The notes under the pieces: generated by a model | What the model saw: the letters and a program-made list of their open reading frames with translations, nothing else | Told to the model about the DNA's origin: nothing | Database searches by the model: none | Position numbers and translations under genes: made by a program | In this document: piece after piece, positions 37,687 to 46,140 of the stretch | Layout: the number at the start of each line of letters is the position of its first letter | How positions within the stretch are numbered: position 1 is the stretch's first letter | Origin: Clostridia bacterium | GTDB lineage: Bacteria; Bacillota_A; Clostridia; Oscillospirales; CAG-272 | DNA: 49,021 bases | Assembly (NCBI GenBank): GCA_017632155.1 | Contig: JAGBRZ010000090.1 | Span: 1-49,021 of the forward strand | Direction of reading: 5' to 3'

Positions 37687-38433
37687 TTAAAGCAGAAATG
37701 CAAGTCTGTCTGCGAGCTTTGTGTAATCGTCAACAGTGACGAAAGCAATGTCGGATACCGCAACGGCGTGATCGTTGCCGCCCTCGCGGTAGTCGTCGCC
37801 GACGTAAAGGACCTCGTCGTGCGAGTAGCCTTCCTCGGCGCAGAGCTTTGAAAGCGCGTAGAACTTATCGTTCGGCGCGGGAACCATATCAAAGGAGGAC
37901 GAGCCGCCGATGAAAACGGTGTACTCGGGGAAAAGTTCTTTTACGCGGGGATAAACGGGACGGCGCTTTGCGCGGTCGGGGTCGAAGGCGAGCTTGTCCT
38001 CGATCTTCGCAGATTTGCCGAGGATGGGGAAGGTGATCGCGCCCGAAGCGTGGAACTCAACGCCCTCGCCCGCAAATTCGGTGAAGCCGAACTCATCGCG
38101 GAGTAGCTGCACGTTCTTTTCCGCGCGCTCGCGGTCGCAGGGAACAACGGTGTCGCGGATGATGTCGATCGACTTTGTTTCCTTGTTGTATTTTGCATAC
38201 TGAAGACCGTAATTTCCGAGAATGTCAACGGGATAGCCGCCCATCTGGTTAAAAATGCGCGCACACATACCCGCGCCGACCATCAGAATGCGGTATTTCG
38301 CCGAAAGCTTGTCAAGAACCGCGCGGTTCTGTTCATCAAGAGGCGTTCGGTGCTGAGTCAGCGTGCCGTCAAGGTCAAAAGCGATGACCTTCAGCTTTTC
38401 TATGTTGATCTGATCGGGAGAAGTAAGTATCAT
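37687..38433 (-). CDS. HAD-IIB hydrolase resembling eukaryotic-type phosphomannomutase
   Basis: 248 residues. Motif I is FDLDGTLT (19-26) and the C-terminal GDDYREGGNDHAV (about 216-228) holds motif IV. GSSSFDMVPAPNDKFYALSKL (split near 190-210) matches the sugar-phosphate contact and Lys motif of the PMM family (G-x-x-S-F-D-x-x-P-x-x-x-D-K). It is likely a sugar-phosphate phosphatase or a mutase converting mannose-6-P and mannose-1-P. It is upstream of mnmG by 20 nt with its own promoter, so the three genes HAD-mnmG-rsmG may share a transcript. Confidence 0.8.
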   Translation of the reverse strand: MILTSPDQINIEKLKVIAFDLDGTLTQHRTPLDEQNRAVLDKLSAKYRILMVGAGMCARIFNQMGGYPVDILGNYGLQYAKYNKETKSIDIIRDTVVPCDRERAEKNVQLLRDEFGFTEFAGEGVEFHASGAITFPILGKSAKIEDKLAFDPDRAKRRPVYPRVKELFPEYTVFIGGSSSFDMVPAPNDKFYALSKLCAEEGYSHDEVLYVGDDYREGGNDHAVAVSDIAFVTVDDYTKLADRLAFLL

Positions 38434-38470
38434 AATTTTTCTTCCTTATAAAAATAATATTCCTTATATA

Positions 38471-38499
38471 ATATATCACAAAATGGGGGAAAAGTCAAG
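38471..38499 (-). promoter_or_regulatory. Promoter of the HAD-mnmG-rsmG unit
   Basis: On the minus strand TTGACT (38499-38494), 17-bp spacer, TATATT (38476-38471). Confidence 0.7.
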
Positions 38500-38507
38500 A
38501 TTTTTGT

Positions 38508-38546
38508 GTAACAAAACGAATGCCCCGCCGCTTTTGCGGCGGGGCG
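38508..38546 (-). terminator. Terminator after the LRR membrane protein gene
   Basis: Perfect 10-bp GCCCCGCCGC / GCGGCGGGGC stem with a 4-nt loop, followed on the minus strand by ATTCGTTTTGTT. Confidence 0.75.
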
Positions 38547-38551
38547 GGGGA

Positions 38552-39835
38552 CTATTGATTCGGGGAGGTTCCAATCTCGATGTGCCTTTCTCCCGGGGAT
38601 GTGTATGGGGTGTATTTTACATATTTCTTAGAGAAATGAATCTCCTTGTAAATCTCATATAATTCAGCGTATTCCGGTAACCTTTGCCACCAAAGATCCT
38701 CCTGATTGCCCGATGTCGAAAGAGTTTCACCGTCTGTGCATATAACGGTGACGGGTTTGGATATGTTGCTGTTCTGCGTTTTGGCAATTTCATTCCACTC
38801 AGCAACTGTGCCCTTGTAATACAAGGTCGGCGGTTTATAGTTATTAAATGCGATTTGATTGACTGATCTGAGATTTCTGCCAAGCTCGATGGTCTTGAGC
38901 GCATAGCAGGTCTGGAAAGCGTTTGACTCAATAAACTCAAGGCTGTCGGGCAGAGATATGCTTTCAAGCTTCATGCATCCGGAAAAAGCTGCGTTTGAGA
39001 TGATCTTGACACCTTCGGGAATTACTATCGAGGTAAGTTCGTACCTTGCCGATGAAAATGCGCGGTCACCGATTATTACAACGCTACCGTCATCGGGAAT
39101 AACGGTTGTTGGTGTCGCGATAACAAGCTCCTTCGTTCGAAGATCGACAAGGCAGTTTCCTTTGCTCGAATAATTTGGATTATCGGGGGAAACCTCTATC
39201 GTTGCAAATTTTTCACCGTAATGGCTGTTAAAAAACATAGCACTGATCCGCTCAACCGAAGCTCCCAAGAAAACGCTTTCAATGTTCTTACAGTGGCGGA
39301 TGAATTCCGAACTCACGTACACAACGGTATCCGAAATCACCAGATTTTTGACGTATTTGTTGTTATAACTATGATCTGCGGGAATATATGATGCCTCATT
39401 ATACGCTTTGTTATAAACACTCGTTACCGGCAGACCGTTATAGTGCGAGGCGATATATACGACCTCGTCGGTGCAGGTGCCCCAACCGACGCAGAATGCT
39501 TCGGTTCCTGTTTCGTTTATCTCGTAAACAAGTCCTCGGCTGCCGTCGTATTCGGGCGGAGCTTCGACCTCTGCCCCGCTTACGTCGGCACCAAAGAGGG
39601 GTGGGGTATATTCTTGATATTCGGTTATAAGGGTAGCTGTGGGTATTGCGATAGCCAGAAGCACCAGGCACGCAGCAATGGCGGGCGCGAGCTTCAAAAA
39701 GATATTTGTTTTCTTTTTAGTTACCGCTACGCGGCTTTTCTTTTCGTCAATTCTTCTTACCGCGCCCGATATCATATCGGGATCAACGTAATCGAGAGAA
39801 CGGAGAAGCTCTTCTTGTTTATTGGTGTAATTCAT
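38552..39835 (-). CDS. Membrane protein with BspA-type leucine-rich repeats, candidate sigma controller (module 3)
   Basis: 427 residues. The cytosolic segment (1-47) has SLDYVDPDMISGAVRRID (13-30), parallel to the motif in the other two partners. One transmembrane helix lies at about 48-70. Outside, after a linker, LRR_5/BspA-type repeats run from about 115 to 340: KNLVISDTVVYVSSEF, ELTSIVIPEGVKIISNAAFSGC and KLESISLPDSLEFIESNAFQTC. A short C-terminal region of unknown fold follows. BspA LRRs usually bind proteins or host/extracellular ligands. The gene overlaps its sigma factor by 4 nt. The fold call is firm; the role as receptor/anti-sigma is inferred. Confidence 0.85.
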   Translation of the reverse strand: MNYTNKQEELLRSLDYVDPDMISGAVRRIDEKKSRVAVTKKKTNIFLKLAPAIAACLVLLAIAIPTATLITEYQEYTPPLFGADVSGAEVEAPPEYDGSRGLVYEINETGTEAFCVGWGTCTDEVVYIASHYNGLPVTSVYNKAYNEASYIPADHSYNNKYVKNLVISDTVVYVSSEFIRHCKNIESVFLGASVERISAMFFNSHYGEKFATIEVSPDNPNYSSKGNCLVDLRTKELVIATPTTVIPDDGSVVIIGDRAFSSARYELTSIVIPEGVKIISNAAFSGCMKLESISLPDSLEFIESNAFQTCYALKTIELGRNLRSVNQIAFNNYKPPTLYYKGTVAEWNEIAKTQNSNISKPVTVICTDGETLSTSGNQEDLWWQRLPEYAELYEIYKEIHFSKKYVKYTPYTSPGERHIEIGTSPNQ

Positions 39836-40389
39836 ACGATAATACCTTCCTTTCTTAATTTTTCTGCAAGTTTTTTCTTTGAACGTAAAAGTGACATTTT
39901 CACCTTTCCCTCCGAGCAGCCGAAGACGTCGGCTATCTCCGCATGGCTTATGCCGAGATAGTGGCGCATCACGAAGATATCTCTGCTTTCTTCGCTCTGT
40001 CCCGCAAGAAAGGCGTTGATGATCTCACCCGCACGGCGAGCCTCGAATTCGTTTGCAAGATCGGTACCGTCATCAAGCATCGAAAGGAATTCGTCGCTGA
40101 CCGTGTGAAAGCCACCGCCGCGTTTTTCCGCCTTGTTCGAGCGGAGCTTGTCGATAGCGCAGTTGCGAACTGCAGCAGAAACGTAGGCGCGCAGATCGTC
40201 AGGTCGTTCGGGAGGAATAGTATTCCAGAGATTTAGCAGAACGTCGTTTATGCACTCTTCCACATCCTCGCGCGCGGAGAGGAAGTTCCCTGCAATATAT
40301 CTCAGCAAGCCCTTGTATTTTGATTCGATCTCCGAAAGAGCACGCTCGTCACGTTCGAACAATAATTCGAGTATTTTTTCGTCTGTCAT
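39832..40389 (-). CDS. ECF-type RNA polymerase sigma factor (module 3)
   Basis: 185 residues from the ATG at 40389 (SD AAAGGGGG); the TTG at 40413 upstream is less likely. Region 2 includes LFERDERALSEIESKYKGL, ECINDVLLNLWNTIPPERP and AAVRNCAIDKLRSNKAEKRGGG. Region 4 has ISHAEIADVFGCSEGKVKMSLLRSKKKL. It is a close paralogue of the module 1 factor (shared KRGGG/RRGGG segment). Its stop codon overlaps the start of the LRR protein gene by 4 nt. It probably responds to a signal perceived by the LRR domain. Confidence 0.92.
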   Translation of the reverse strand: MTDEKILELLFERDERALSEIESKYKGLLRYIAGNFLSAREDVEECINDVLLNLWNTIPPERPDDLRAYVSAAVRNCAIDKLRSNKAEKRGGGFHTVSDEFLSMLDDGTDLANEFEARRAGEIINAFLAGQSEESRDIFVMRHYLGISHAEIADVFGCSEGKVKMSLLRSKKKLAEKLRKEGIIV

Positions 40390-40481
40390 GCTTTTACCCC
40401 CTTTCACTTTCAACCTTGCAAGGACGACAATCCGAAAAGCACCAAAAGTAAGGCTCTCGGGCTAGTTCGGATTATTCTTTT

Positions 40482-40519
40482 CACTCTACCTGACGGAAAA
40501 AATTCCAAAAAGTCACGCG
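40482..40519 (-). promoter_or_regulatory. Possible ECF-type promoter of sigma gene 3
   Basis: On the minus strand CGTGACT (40517-40511), 16-bp spacer, GTCAGGTAGAG (from 40494), with CCGTC at the -10. The -35 differs from module 1, which would fit an independent specificity. Confidence 0.4.
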
Positions 40520-40668
40520 TTTTTTTAAAATTAATTTTATTTTGTTATCTTGCACAAAAAGAAAGGTTGGAATTTGTGCAGTATATCTATGATTATTCTA
40601 CCATGTTTTGAGTATAGAGTCAACGCCCGATGAATAAAATTTTTTATCAAACAATATTGAGGCGAAGT

Positions 40669-43320
40669 ATGCAAACACTTGAAATAAAAGAGAAAAACGA
40701 GCGCGCACAGGGTCTTGACGAGCGGGAGGTTGCCGCGGCGCGGGCGAAATACGGCGAAAACGTGCTCCCGAGAGCAAAGGGACGCTCGTTTTTTCGCGCG
40801 TTTTTGTCAAATCTCGCCGACCCGGTCATAAAGATCCTCCTCGGCGCGTTTTTTATCAATCTGATCTTCCTTTTTAAGTCGTCCGACGTCTGGGAAACCG
40901 TCGGGATCGGAATTTCTGTGCTGTTGGCGGCTCTGCTTTCCACAATTTCCGAGCGGGGAAGCGAAAAGGCTTATGCAAGGCTCGAGCGTGAGAGCGGCGA
41001 GGGCAAATGCCGTGTCAGACGGCGCGAGGGTGTGTCGCTGATCTCATTTTCCGAGGTCTGCGTCGGCGATATCGTCTTGCTTTCCGCGGGTGACGAGATC
41101 CCCGCGGACGGGGTGATAATTTCGGGCAGACTCGGGCTTGATATGAGCTCGATGACGGGCGAGAGCAGGGAAGTGGAAAAGCTTCCGAGTGGCGACGGCG
41201 ATCTCTCACCCTCAGCACCTTCCTCGCTCCTCCGCGGTGCAAGAGTGCTTTCGGGAGAGGGGGAAATGCGCGTCATGGCGGTAGGCGGGGCGACTCTGCT
41301 CGGCTCGATCTCGCGCGAGGTGCAAGCGGAGGTGCGCGAAAGCCCGCTCCGAGTCCGCCTTCGAAAGTTGGCGGGACAGATAAGCGTCCTCGGCTATATT
41401 GGCGCCGTTTTGGTCGCACTTGCCTACCTTTTCAACGTCTTTTTGCTCGATAGCTCCTTTTCGGGCGAGATAATACTCGGCAAATTGCGCGACACCTCGT
41501 ATCTTTTCGCGCGGCTTTTCGAGGCTTTTACACTCGCGCTGACAGTTGTTGTTGTCGCCGTGCCCGAGGGACTTCCGATGATGATCGCGGTCGTGCTCTC
41601 CTCAAACGTGCGAAGGATGGCGCGCGACGGAGTTTTGGTCAAAAAAGCCGTCGGAATCGAGGCGGCGGGCAGTATGGATCTGCTTTTCACCGACAAAACG
41701 GGCACACTGACCGAGGGGAATATGTCGCTCGACGGAATCATCGCGCCAAACGGCGAGATCTGCGGATCGGTTTCCGAGTTTTCGCGCAAATATCCCGACC
41801 TTGCGCGCCTTTTTGCCCTCTGCGCGCTGTGCAACACGTCTGCCGAGCTTGGAATTTCGGAGAGCAGAGAGGTGCCCATCGGCGGCAACCCCACCGACCG
41901 CGCGCTGATCCGCTCACCCAAAGAGCTGAAAAGGCTTGCGGGAGGGTATGAGATCATCAAAAAACTCCCCTTTGACAGCGTGCGGAAGTTTTCGGCGGTG
42001 GAGATCGAAGCGGACGGCGAGGTGTTGACGCTCTTCAAGGGTGCGCCCGACTACATTTTTCCCCACTTGGTGGGAAATAACTACACTTTGCGCCAAAAAA
42101 TGGCATCCGAGTGCCAAAACGGTGCACGCGGGCTCCTTGTGGCGGTAAAACCGGGGAAATTCCTCCCCGAAAACGGCACGATTCCCGATGGAATTGTGCC
42201 GATATGCGGCGTTCTTTTGCGCGATAGGGCTCGAAAAAGCGCACCCGCGGCTCTGCGAAGGCTTCGCGGCGCGGGAATTGGGGTCGTTATGGTCACGGGG
42301 GACTCGCGCGAGACCGCCGCGGCTATCGCAAAGGCGTGCGGTATCCTTTCGGGTGACTGCGATACCGTCATCGACTCCGCCGAGCTCTCGCGAATGAGCG
42401 ACGGGGAAGTGCGCGCGATTTTGCCCCGCCTCGGCGCAGTTGCGCGCGCTCTTCCGAGTGATAAGAGCCGACTCGTTCGAATTGCGCAAAGCGCGGGAAG
42501 AGTGACGGGTATGACGGGTGACGGGATCAACGATGCTCCCGCCCTTCGCGCCGCCGACATCGGATTTGCTATGGGAAGCGGAAATGCCGTGGCAAAGGAC
42601 GCGGGCGACATCGTCATTCTCTCAAATGACCTCGACGGCATCGCAAACGCGGTGCTTTATGGCAGAAATATCTTCAAAAGCATCAAAAAATTCATCTGCC
42701 TGCAGCTCACGGTCAATCTTTCGGCGGTCGGAATTTCGATGGCGGGCCCCTTTATCGGCATCGACCGCCCCGTGACGGTGGTGCAGATGCTGTGGCTGAA
42801 CATCATAATGGACACCCTCGGCGGTCTCGCGTTTGCGGGCGAGGCGGCAGAGGAGAGAATTATGAAGGAAAAGCCGAAACGCCGCGACGAGGAGATCTTG
42901 TCACCCTATATGAAAAGCAGGATCTCGTTTTTGGGGCTTTTCAGCCTCGCTCTTTCGCTGTTTTTTCTCAAATCGGAGCGAGTTGCGGCGCATTTTGCCG
43001 AAAGCGCGGGCGACGTGCGCTTTCTGACGGGATTTTTCGCCTTTTTCGTTTTTCTTGGACTCTTTAATTGCTTCAATTCGAGGAGCGATAGGCTCAATAT
43101 CTTCTCGGGACTCGGCAAAAACGCGGCATTCGTGCTGATAATCTGCTCGGTTGCCACCGTGCAACTGATTTTTACCTACGTTGGCGGCTCGATACTGCGA
43201 ACAGTCCCGTTGACCGTGGAAGAGCTGTGGTTTTCGCTCTCAATGGCACTCTCCGCCCTGCCCGCGGGAATAGCGCATACACTTTGGCGAAGGCTGATGG
43301 GAAAGAAGGATGGGTTTTGA
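40669..43320 (+). CDS. Calcium-type P-type ATPase (P2 family)
   Basis: 883 residues from the ATG at 40669, with GAGG 6 nt upstream; the ATG at 40630 lacks an SD. The N-terminal cation-ATPase segment is followed by TM1-2, the actuator loop with MTGES near 165, TM4 with VPEGLPM (about 297-303), the phosphorylation motif DKTGTLT (D342), KGAPDYIF, and GMTGDGINDAPALR near 614-627, then TM5-10. The TM4 sequence and TM6 N-x-x-x-D region (NIIMDTLGGLAFA) fit SERCA/PMCA-like Ca2+ pumps that export Ca2+. It is shorter than eukaryotic pumps, as is usual in bacteria. It is monocistronic; I found no convincing promoter. Confidence 0.9.
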   Translation: MQTLEIKEKNERAQGLDEREVAAARAKYGENVLPRAKGRSFFRAFLSNLADPVIKILLGAFFINLIFLFKSSDVWETVGIGISVLLAALLSTISERGSEKAYARLERESGEGKCRVRRREGVSLISFSEVCVGDIVLLSAGDEIPADGVIISGRLGLDMSSMTGESREVEKLPSGDGDLSPSAPSSLLRGARVLSGEGEMRVMAVGGATLLGSISREVQAEVRESPLRVRLRKLAGQISVLGYIGAVLVALAYLFNVFLLDSSFSGEIILGKLRDTSYLFARLFEAFTLALTVVVVAVPEGLPMMIAVVLSSNVRRMARDGVLVKKAVGIEAAGSMDLLFTDKTGTLTEGNMSLDGIIAPNGEICGSVSEFSRKYPDLARLFALCALCNTSAELGISESREVPIGGNPTDRALIRSPKELKRLAGGYEIIKKLPFDSVRKFSAVEIEADGEVLTLFKGAPDYIFPHLVGNNYTLRQKMASECQNGARGLLVAVKPGKFLPENGTIPDGIVPICGVLLRDRARKSAPAALRRLRGAGIGVVMVTGDSRETAAAIAKACGILSGDCDTVIDSAELSRMSDGEVRAILPRLGAVARALPSDKSRLVRIAQSAGRVTGMTGDGINDAPALRAADIGFAMGSGNAVAKDAGDIVILSNDLDGIANAVLYGRNIFKSIKKFICLQLTVNLSAVGISMAGPFIGIDRPVTVVQMLWLNIIMDTLGGLAFAGEAAEERIMKEKPKRRDEEILSPYMKSRISFLGLFSLALSLFFLKSERVAAHFAESAGDVRFLTGFFAFFVFLGLFNCFNSRSDRLNIFSGLGKNAAFVLIICSVATVQLIFTYVGGSILRTVPLTVEELWFSLSMALSALPAGIAHTLWRRLMGKKDGF

Positions 43321-43407
43321 TCACGCTTCGCGCAAGTTAAGATCGACTGCGCCGAATTAATGTTTCCGCTTTGCGGAAAGTTTGATAGGTATTTGATTTT
43401 ATTAAAA

Positions 43408-43577
43408 CCAGCGGGAAAGTTTGATCAAACTTTTCAAAGTTTGCGAATTCTTAAGGCAGCGCCTTAAGTCGACCTCCGCAGAGGTCGAAACACCCCCTGC
43501 GCTCCAAACAGACTGCGCCTCGCAGGCTGTTTGGAATGAGTAAAACCTCCCCTAGGGGAGGTTTTTGCTCATTCACT
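43408..43577 (+). repeat. Dispersed hairpin element A3
   Basis: It begins CCAGCGGGAAAGTTTGATC like A1. It then holds CTTAAGGC-AGC-GCCTTAAG, TCGACCTC..GAGGTCGA, CAAACAG..CTGTTTG and AAAACCTCCCC-TA-GGGGAGGTTTTT. The last one is a credible terminator for the ATPase gene. It is about 170 bp with no inverted second end. Stem changes against A1 are compensatory (GCCCTC/GAGGGC to GACCTC/GAGGTC). Confidence 0.8.
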
Positions 43578-43578
43578 C

Positions 43579-43607
43579 TTGAAAACAACAGTCCTTTATG
43601 ATATAAT
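43579..43607 (+). promoter_or_regulatory. SigA promoter of the small membrane protein gene
   Basis: TTGAAA (43579-43584), 17-bp spacer, TATAAT (43602-43607) with an upstream TG, abutting the end of element A3. Confidence 0.75.
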
Positions 43608-43672
43608 GATAAAAAATAGTTCAATCATCAGTTTTTTGAGTTTGATGTGGCTCCGAAAGGATTGGTAAAATC

Positions 43673-44248
43673 ATGAAAAAACGGCTGTTTTTTATCTTGT
43701 TGATAACAAAGATCGTTCTTGTAGTATCAAATATGATATTGGCGTACATCGTCTCACCCGATCTTTCACATGTCGCGGGAACTTGGTTTTCCGAGCTTAT
43801 CGGAAACGTGTGGATCGGGGAAACAGTACCAATATTGTTCAGAATCGCACTTGTCTTTGGGTGGTTTTATTACAGCCTTTTTGTCTACAAAACCGTTTAC
43901 ACCAAGAAAACAAAATTTACCGAATACTTCTCGTTTTTGGCATACGAGCGTTACGACAAATTTTGGACGGGAATTTTGCCGAAGCATATCAACCATATCT
44001 TCGCAGCGTGCGGATTTGCCGCGCCGTTTGCGCTGATAGCTTGGCGAATGTTTTTAACAGCTGAATGGATTTTATGTGCAATAGACCCTTCTCTTTACGT
44101 TGAGTTTTGGAGATTTACAGAAAAAGATATGTTTATAAAACCCGAAACTATTGTGTCGATCATAGTGTGCTTGACCATGGTCGCCTATTGGTACCGCGCA
44201 GAGCATAAGAAATCCAATGCTGCCGCCCCCGAGAGTGGCGAAGAATAA
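43673..44248 (+). CDS. Four-helix membrane protein of unknown function
   Basis: 191 residues. Helices are predicted near 5-28, 44-68, 103-135 and 159-178. The sequence is rich in Trp, Phe and Tyr (FGWFYYSLFVY, FWTGILPKHINHIFAA). It has no recognisable family motif; the start MKKRLFFILLITKIVLVV is a signal anchor. It has its own promoter, an SD (GAAAGGA) and a strong terminator, so it is a real single-gene unit. It could be a small transporter-like or regulatory membrane protein; nothing in the neighbourhood suggests which. Confidence 0.65.
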   Translation: MKKRLFFILLITKIVLVVSNMILAYIVSPDLSHVAGTWFSELIGNVWIGETVPILFRIALVFGWFYYSLFVYKTVYTKKTKFTEYFSFLAYERYDKFWTGILPKHINHIFAACGFAAPFALIAWRMFLTAEWILCAIDPSLYVEFWRFTEKDMFIKPETIVSIIVCLTMVAYWYRAEHKKSNAAAPESGEE

Positions 44249-44254
44249 AACAAT

Positions 44255-44297
44255 CAGCCGATCCGCTGGCTTTACAGCGGATCGGCTGGTTTTTTCA
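44255..44297 (+). terminator. Bidirectional terminator between convergent genes
   Basis: Perfect 14-bp stem CAGCCGATCCGCTG / CAGCGGATCGGCTG (44255-44268/44275-44288), 6-nt loop, TTTTTT on the plus side; a weaker T-rich tail exists on the minus side. Confidence 0.85.
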
Positions 44298-44305
44298 TAA
44301 CAAAG

Positions 44306-46024
44306 TTAAGGCAGGCTGACCGAAATGTTTTTGCTCGGATTGGATCGGATGTTTGAAATCCTCGGGAAGCCTTGAACCGAATTATCTTCTATCAGTATGT
44401 CGGACACGCTTCCACTGAATAGAAATGCGGTGAATGCGGAGAATTTTTCGTTATTTGCGCCGCCGATGATCTCGTTTTCGCGGATGGTGAGTCCGAATTT
44501 CGTCGTTTCCTTGTTGTGCGAGTTTTTGTGAGTCATCACACCCGTGATGACATTGGCGATATGATTGTTGATAAGTGTGATCGGACCTATTTCGAAGATG
44601 TTGGTGTCCTCGTAACCATCGCGGATAAGAATGCCGGTGCAAACCTCGGATATGCGATTGTTTTTGACGATCGCATCGACGGCGTATCCCTCGAAAAGCA
44701 TAATTCCGCTCGTTCCGCCCTCGTTTGGTTTTACGTAATAATAGGAAAGCTCCCTGCCCTTGCCACCGTGGATCTCGTTTTCGGCAATCAGACTTTTTCT
44801 TCCGCCCTGCATAATCCCGTGGGCGCAGCCCGTGATCTTGTTCCCGATGATCTCGCTGTCATATGATCCCGAATTCACGACAATACCTGCCCACCGCGCG
44901 TTTTCAGAGATGCAATTCTTGACGTAACAGCCGTAGGATATGCCCCTCTTGTCGCATTTGCCGATGTTGAAGCCTCGGGTCGAGAAATTGATCGAGCAGC
45001 CCTCGAAGCCGCATTTATAGCCCGCGTAAATGTAAAGCGGAGCGTAGTTCGCGTATTCGCTGAAGGTGGTGTAGGTTTCAATATCGTCGGGCAGAGTTGA
45101 AAAGACGAAATTGCAGTTTTCGATGCGCGCGCCGCGGGAGTAGAAGATGTCGACAAATTTCATCTTCTTTTCGGGCGCCGCGCCCTTTTCGGTCGAAATA
45201 TTTACGTTGGAAATGAGCAGATTATCTGACCAATGCGTGACGATGACTCTTCCGTGTGCGTTTGTGATCGAAATATCCCGCACTGTCACGTTTTCTGCGG
45301 GGTCGATGAGATAAACGGTCGTCGCTTTTCTCCTGTAAGGCCAGTCGCTGACGGCAGAGGTGGGCTTTTTCGGGTCGGATTCGCGCGTGTCATCCTTGTA
45401 ATAAAAGGGGAATATCGTGTTTTCCACGGTGACGATCTTGTTTTCCGTCGCTTCGCGGACGGTCAGGAACTCGGAGAAAAACGAGGTGTGACCGCTTGTG
45501 TAGCTTCGCCCCTGGCACCATTCGTAGCCGCAATCCTCAAGGATGTTTGTGTTGCGTTGGCTCAGTAAATATATCAGGTCACCGGGGTTGGCGTTCAGGG
45601 GTTTGAGCGTTGTGATCTCGTTTGAAAAATCCTTCATATCGGCTGCAATGTCGCTGCTCGCGCTCACCTTGCCATCGATCCAGAAAAGCTTGTCGGATAT
45701 TTGTTCGATCACGGTTTCGTCGCCGTCACCGAAAATGGTCTGCCCGTCGGTCAGATAAACGGCGTCAAGTCGGTATGTGCCCTTCGGAAAATAAACGGTA
45801 TCGGATGCGGCAAAGGCGCGGTCGAGAGCATTGTTCCAGCCGTCGCCGAGGTCAAAATCATTTATATTTACGTAATATGCCTGAATATCGGGCTCTGTAA
45901 CTGCGTCAGTTTCGGTTGCGGCTGCAGTATCGGTCGTGCAGACCGCCTCAACCTCGTCTTTCGCACATGAGCACAGCCCAAAAAGCAGAATTACGATCAC
46001 AAAAAACAATATTCTTTTGCTCAT
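44306..46024 (-). CDS. Lipoprotein with right-handed parallel beta-helix (pectate-lyase-like fold)
   Basis: 572 residues from the ATG at 46024 (SD GAAAGG; a TTG at 46030 is too close to it). A type II signal peptide ends LFGLCSC, with lipid-modified C20, followed by a Thr/Ala/Glu linker. The domain begins YVNINDFDLGDGWNNALDRAFAASDTVYFPKGTYRL, the usual opening of phage-tailspike/pectate-lyase beta-helices. It continues with many PbH1-type turns (NVTVRDISITNAHGRVIV, SEIIGNKITGCAHGIM, AIVKNNRISEVCTGILIRDG). It is probably a surface-anchored polysaccharide-binding or -cleaving protein. Catalytic residues cannot be assigned, and the substrate is unknown. It is a single gene between terminators. 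Confidence 0.8.
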   Translation of the reverse strand: MSKRILFFVIVILLFGLCSCAKDEVEAVCTTDTAAATETDAVTEPDIQAYYVNINDFDLGDGWNNALDRAFAASDTVYFPKGTYRLDAVYLTDGQTIFGDGDETVIEQISDKLFWIDGKVSASSDIAADMKDFSNEITTLKPLNANPGDLIYLLSQRNTNILEDCGYEWCQGRSYTSGHTSFFSEFLTVREATENKIVTVENTIFPFYYKDDTRESDPKKPTSAVSDWPYRRKATTVYLIDPAENVTVRDISITNAHGRVIVTHWSDNLLISNVNISTEKGAAPEKKMKFVDIFYSRGARIENCNFVFSTLPDDIETYTTFSEYANYAPLYIYAGYKCGFEGCSINFSTRGFNIGKCDKRGISYGCYVKNCISENARWAGIVVNSGSYDSEIIGNKITGCAHGIMQGGRKSLIAENEIHGGKGRELSYYYVKPNEGGTSGIMLFEGYAVDAIVKNNRISEVCTGILIRDGYEDTNIFEIGPITLINNHIANVITGVMTHKNSHNKETTKFGLTIRENEIIGGANNEKFSAFTAFLFSGSVSDILIEDNSVQGFPRISNIRSNPSKNISVSLP

Positions 46025-46106
46025 ATTCAAAAACCTTTCAAAGCTTTACAGTCATATTATACCATATTGCGCGCCCGACTGCAATAGAAATTGCCTCTTG
46101 AAGGTT

Positions 46107-46137
46107 AAAAATCCTCGCCCGAAGGCGAGGATTTTTA
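46107..46137 (-). terminator. Terminator after pepF
   Basis: AAAATCCTCGCC-CGAA-GGCGAGGATTTTTAT; symmetrical, directly beyond the pepF stop on the minus strand. Confidence 0.85.
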
Positions 46138-46140
46138 TTG

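Noticed and set aside
40560..40668. Promoter of the P-type ATPase gene
   Set aside because: Several A/T-rich hexamers exist, but none gives a convincing -35/-10 pair at 16-18 bp spacing.
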